Positions 62,396 through 64,000 of a DNA stretch of 64,000 bases are shown piece by piece. Position numbers and translations under genes: made by a program. The notes beneath the pieces are model-generated. The model was not told where the DNA came from. It searched no databases and was given only the letters and a program-made list of their open reading frames with translations. Origin of the DNA: Motacilla alba alba (Eukaryota > Chordata > Aves > Passeriformes > Motacillidae). How positions within the stretch are numbered: position 1 is the stretch's first letter; each line of letters begins with the position of its first letter. Location: assembly GCF_015832195.1 (NCBI RefSeq), contig NC_052017.1, positions 92,902,429 to 92,966,428 of the forward strand, in the 5' to 3' direction.

Positions 62396-62430
62396 CTGTA
62401 ATGTACATTTGATTAAATGGTACATTACAG
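62396..62430. repeat. inverted repeat, 15-bp arms with one bulge
   Basis: CTGTAATGTAC at 62396-62406 pairs with GTACATTACAG at 62420-62430. The inner ATTT and AAAT also pair around GATT, leaving a single bulged G at 62419. A compact hairpin in AT-rich DNA. Confidence 0.85.
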
Positions 62431-63336
62431 CCTCAAAGCTCAGGAAAACCACTAAGTCATCATCCTATCTGTCATTCCTGGGCTGCTTTGAACCCAAGCG
62501 TGCCCTGCTTGCATGAATTAGAGTTGATAGAAAGGACTGACCCGATTTATGAGGGACATGCAACCCACAATACAGAGAACACAGAGCGCTGCAACCACTC
62601 CCTCCTCTGTCTCAACATGCCCATTTTCCTACTGATTCTGGGCTGTGGGCTGTGGAAACAGGAACTTCTGCACCAATTGTAAAGCTGGTTGAAAATGTAA
62701 GCTTCTGTGAAAAAAGATGTGCACATGAACTATTTCTTGGTTTTTCCTCTATCTGGGAGAATTGTTCCATCTGGGATCTTCCTCTATGGAGAACTCCTGT
62801 ACCCATTTCAAGCAGCACACAGAAGCCTTTCCTGGTCAAATTATTTTGCCTAGGAAATGTCAGGCTTAACTATAAATAATGACAATAGCATGCCATGATA
62901 GCTATTAACCTGCCAAAAGTAGGATTTTTTAATGTTAAATTAAAATTTTTAAAAGTAACCAAGAATCAAGATGCAGTTTCATTATGTTTCCTTGAACTTT
63001 TCTTAATGTTTCAATTCATCAGTGAGTTCTTTTGATGAAAGACAAATTAATCACTATGCTACAAAAATAATACCATGAGAATCCCACAGCAAGCAGAAAT
63101 CTTTCCTTGCAGAATATTTTTCCTCTGATGCATTGCAGCATTTTTTTCTAAATACATACCTGTTACACACCAGCAAAGTGTTTAACTCCTAAAGAAGGTT
63201 GTACCATTATTTACAAATTAAATGTGTATTAATTGAAAGCAGTGTCTGGAAATAACTGGAAATAACTAAAGCACTGACAATTTCTAAGAGGTTATCTCAG
63301 CACCTATTTTTCTGTTACTAATGTAAAAGTCTTGTT

Positions 63337-63350
63337 GTTACCATAGAAAC
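63337..63350 (+). promoter_or_regulatory. RFX X-box-like site
   Basis: GTTACCATAGAAAC matches GTTRCCATGGMAAC with one mismatch (ninth base). No promoter or exon is visible beside it. Function is inferred from the motif alone. Confidence 0.35.
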
Positions 63351-64000
63351 TGGCATATCTCTACCTACACTTCTCAAAAAAACACACCAATATACTAATG
63401 TTTGTGTGTGTGTATGTCTGTGTGTCCCACCAAGTGCTTGAAGGCCATCCTGAATCCTTTTAATAAGTGGGGAAAGAAATGAAACAGCATTAAGTGACAG
63501 TTTATTGGCATCAAGGCTGAAAATCAAACTGATAGACAAACCTCACCAGACAAAGTTGTTCTGCAGCTCAGACAGAGGTCCCTATCCTGCCAGCTACTTT
63601 GTGTTTCCCAAATCCCCTGCACCCATAAAGTTGCTTTGGGTTGGGATAAATTTATCCTAACAATGAGCATTTCAAAAGATAGTAGTAAAGAAGGGAAGGT
63701 TTGTTTTTTTTTTCCAGAAATGCTCTTCTGAAAGAAATTTACATTTACTGTTAACAGGTCAGATCAATAATTTTTATTTTATGCACAAACCTCAGAGTAG
63801 TAAATTTTTCTTTATTTCCTTTTTGATACAGTTTCCACTTTCATTAGAGAAAAGTTAATCCATCACAACCACTTTGTGCTCTGGAAAGAAATTATTTTAG
63901 CTGGCAAAAGTGAGACAGTTAAATCAGGTCCCTAGCTAATTTTTATTAATTCTATAGTTCTGCTTGTCACTTGGATACCATCTTGACAGAAGGGGGAATG

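Larger units (their letters stand above)
52976..64000. other. unique non-coding DNA, 11 kb, no gene seen
   Basis: No recognised interspersed repeat. Local features are a 70-base-period imperfect duplication (54341-54370/54411-54440), an 18-bp perfect direct repeat (54563-54580/54582-54599), a possible conserved-noncoding stretch (56440-57000), a GC-richer stretch (59560-60140), an inverted repeat at 62396-62430 and an RFX X-box-like site at 63337-63350. ORFs reach 138 codons (55380-55796, minus) without recognisable similarity. Confidence 0.5.

Noticed and set aside
1..64000. CRISPR arrays, bacterial operons or other prokaryotic systems
   Set aside because: The repeats are avian LINE and LTR elements, there are no long dense ORFs, and no spaced direct-repeat array exists.

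Overview
This is AT-rich vertebrate nuclear DNA, almost certainly from a bird and probably a passerine. The diagnostic content is CR1 LINE fragments on both strands, several with the ATTCTATG-type octamer tail found in birds and reptiles, plus endogenous-retrovirus LTRs of families I recognise from songbird genomes. Repeat identities come from memory of consensus sequences and were not checked by a search.

I recognise no host protein-coding gene, exon, tRNA, rRNA or known small RNA. Open reading frames are short, overlap on both strands, and are either inside repeats or look like chance. The window reads as intergenic or deep-intronic DNA.

Layout: 1-5484 unique; 5485-5813 ERV LTR copy A; 5814-8488 unique; 8489-9345 CR1 (minus) interrupted by a second LTR type (9346-9964, minus) that carries a 59-unit pentanucleotide array; 9965-10830 unique; 10831-10899 CR1 tail; 10900-14168 unique; 14174-15541 complete solo LTR with a 5-bp target-site duplication; 15547-16069 unique; 16070-16770 CR1 (plus); 16771-21282 unique; 21283-21492 ERV LTR copy B, same family as copy A; 21493-27157 unique; 27158-27342 and 28091-28260 CR1 3' ends; 28261-35469 unique; 35470-36185 CR1 (minus) with the ORF2 C-terminus; 36186-51239 unique, with a striking 81-bp foldback at 39782-39862; 51240-52975 the largest CR1, with a broken reverse-transcriptase ORF; 52976-64000 unique.

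The most notable items are the array that appears to have grown from a short motif native to its host LTR, the near-perfect foldback at 39.8 kb, the clean solo LTR, and several RFX X-box-like sites in otherwise unique sequence. I found no convincing new multi-gene system.
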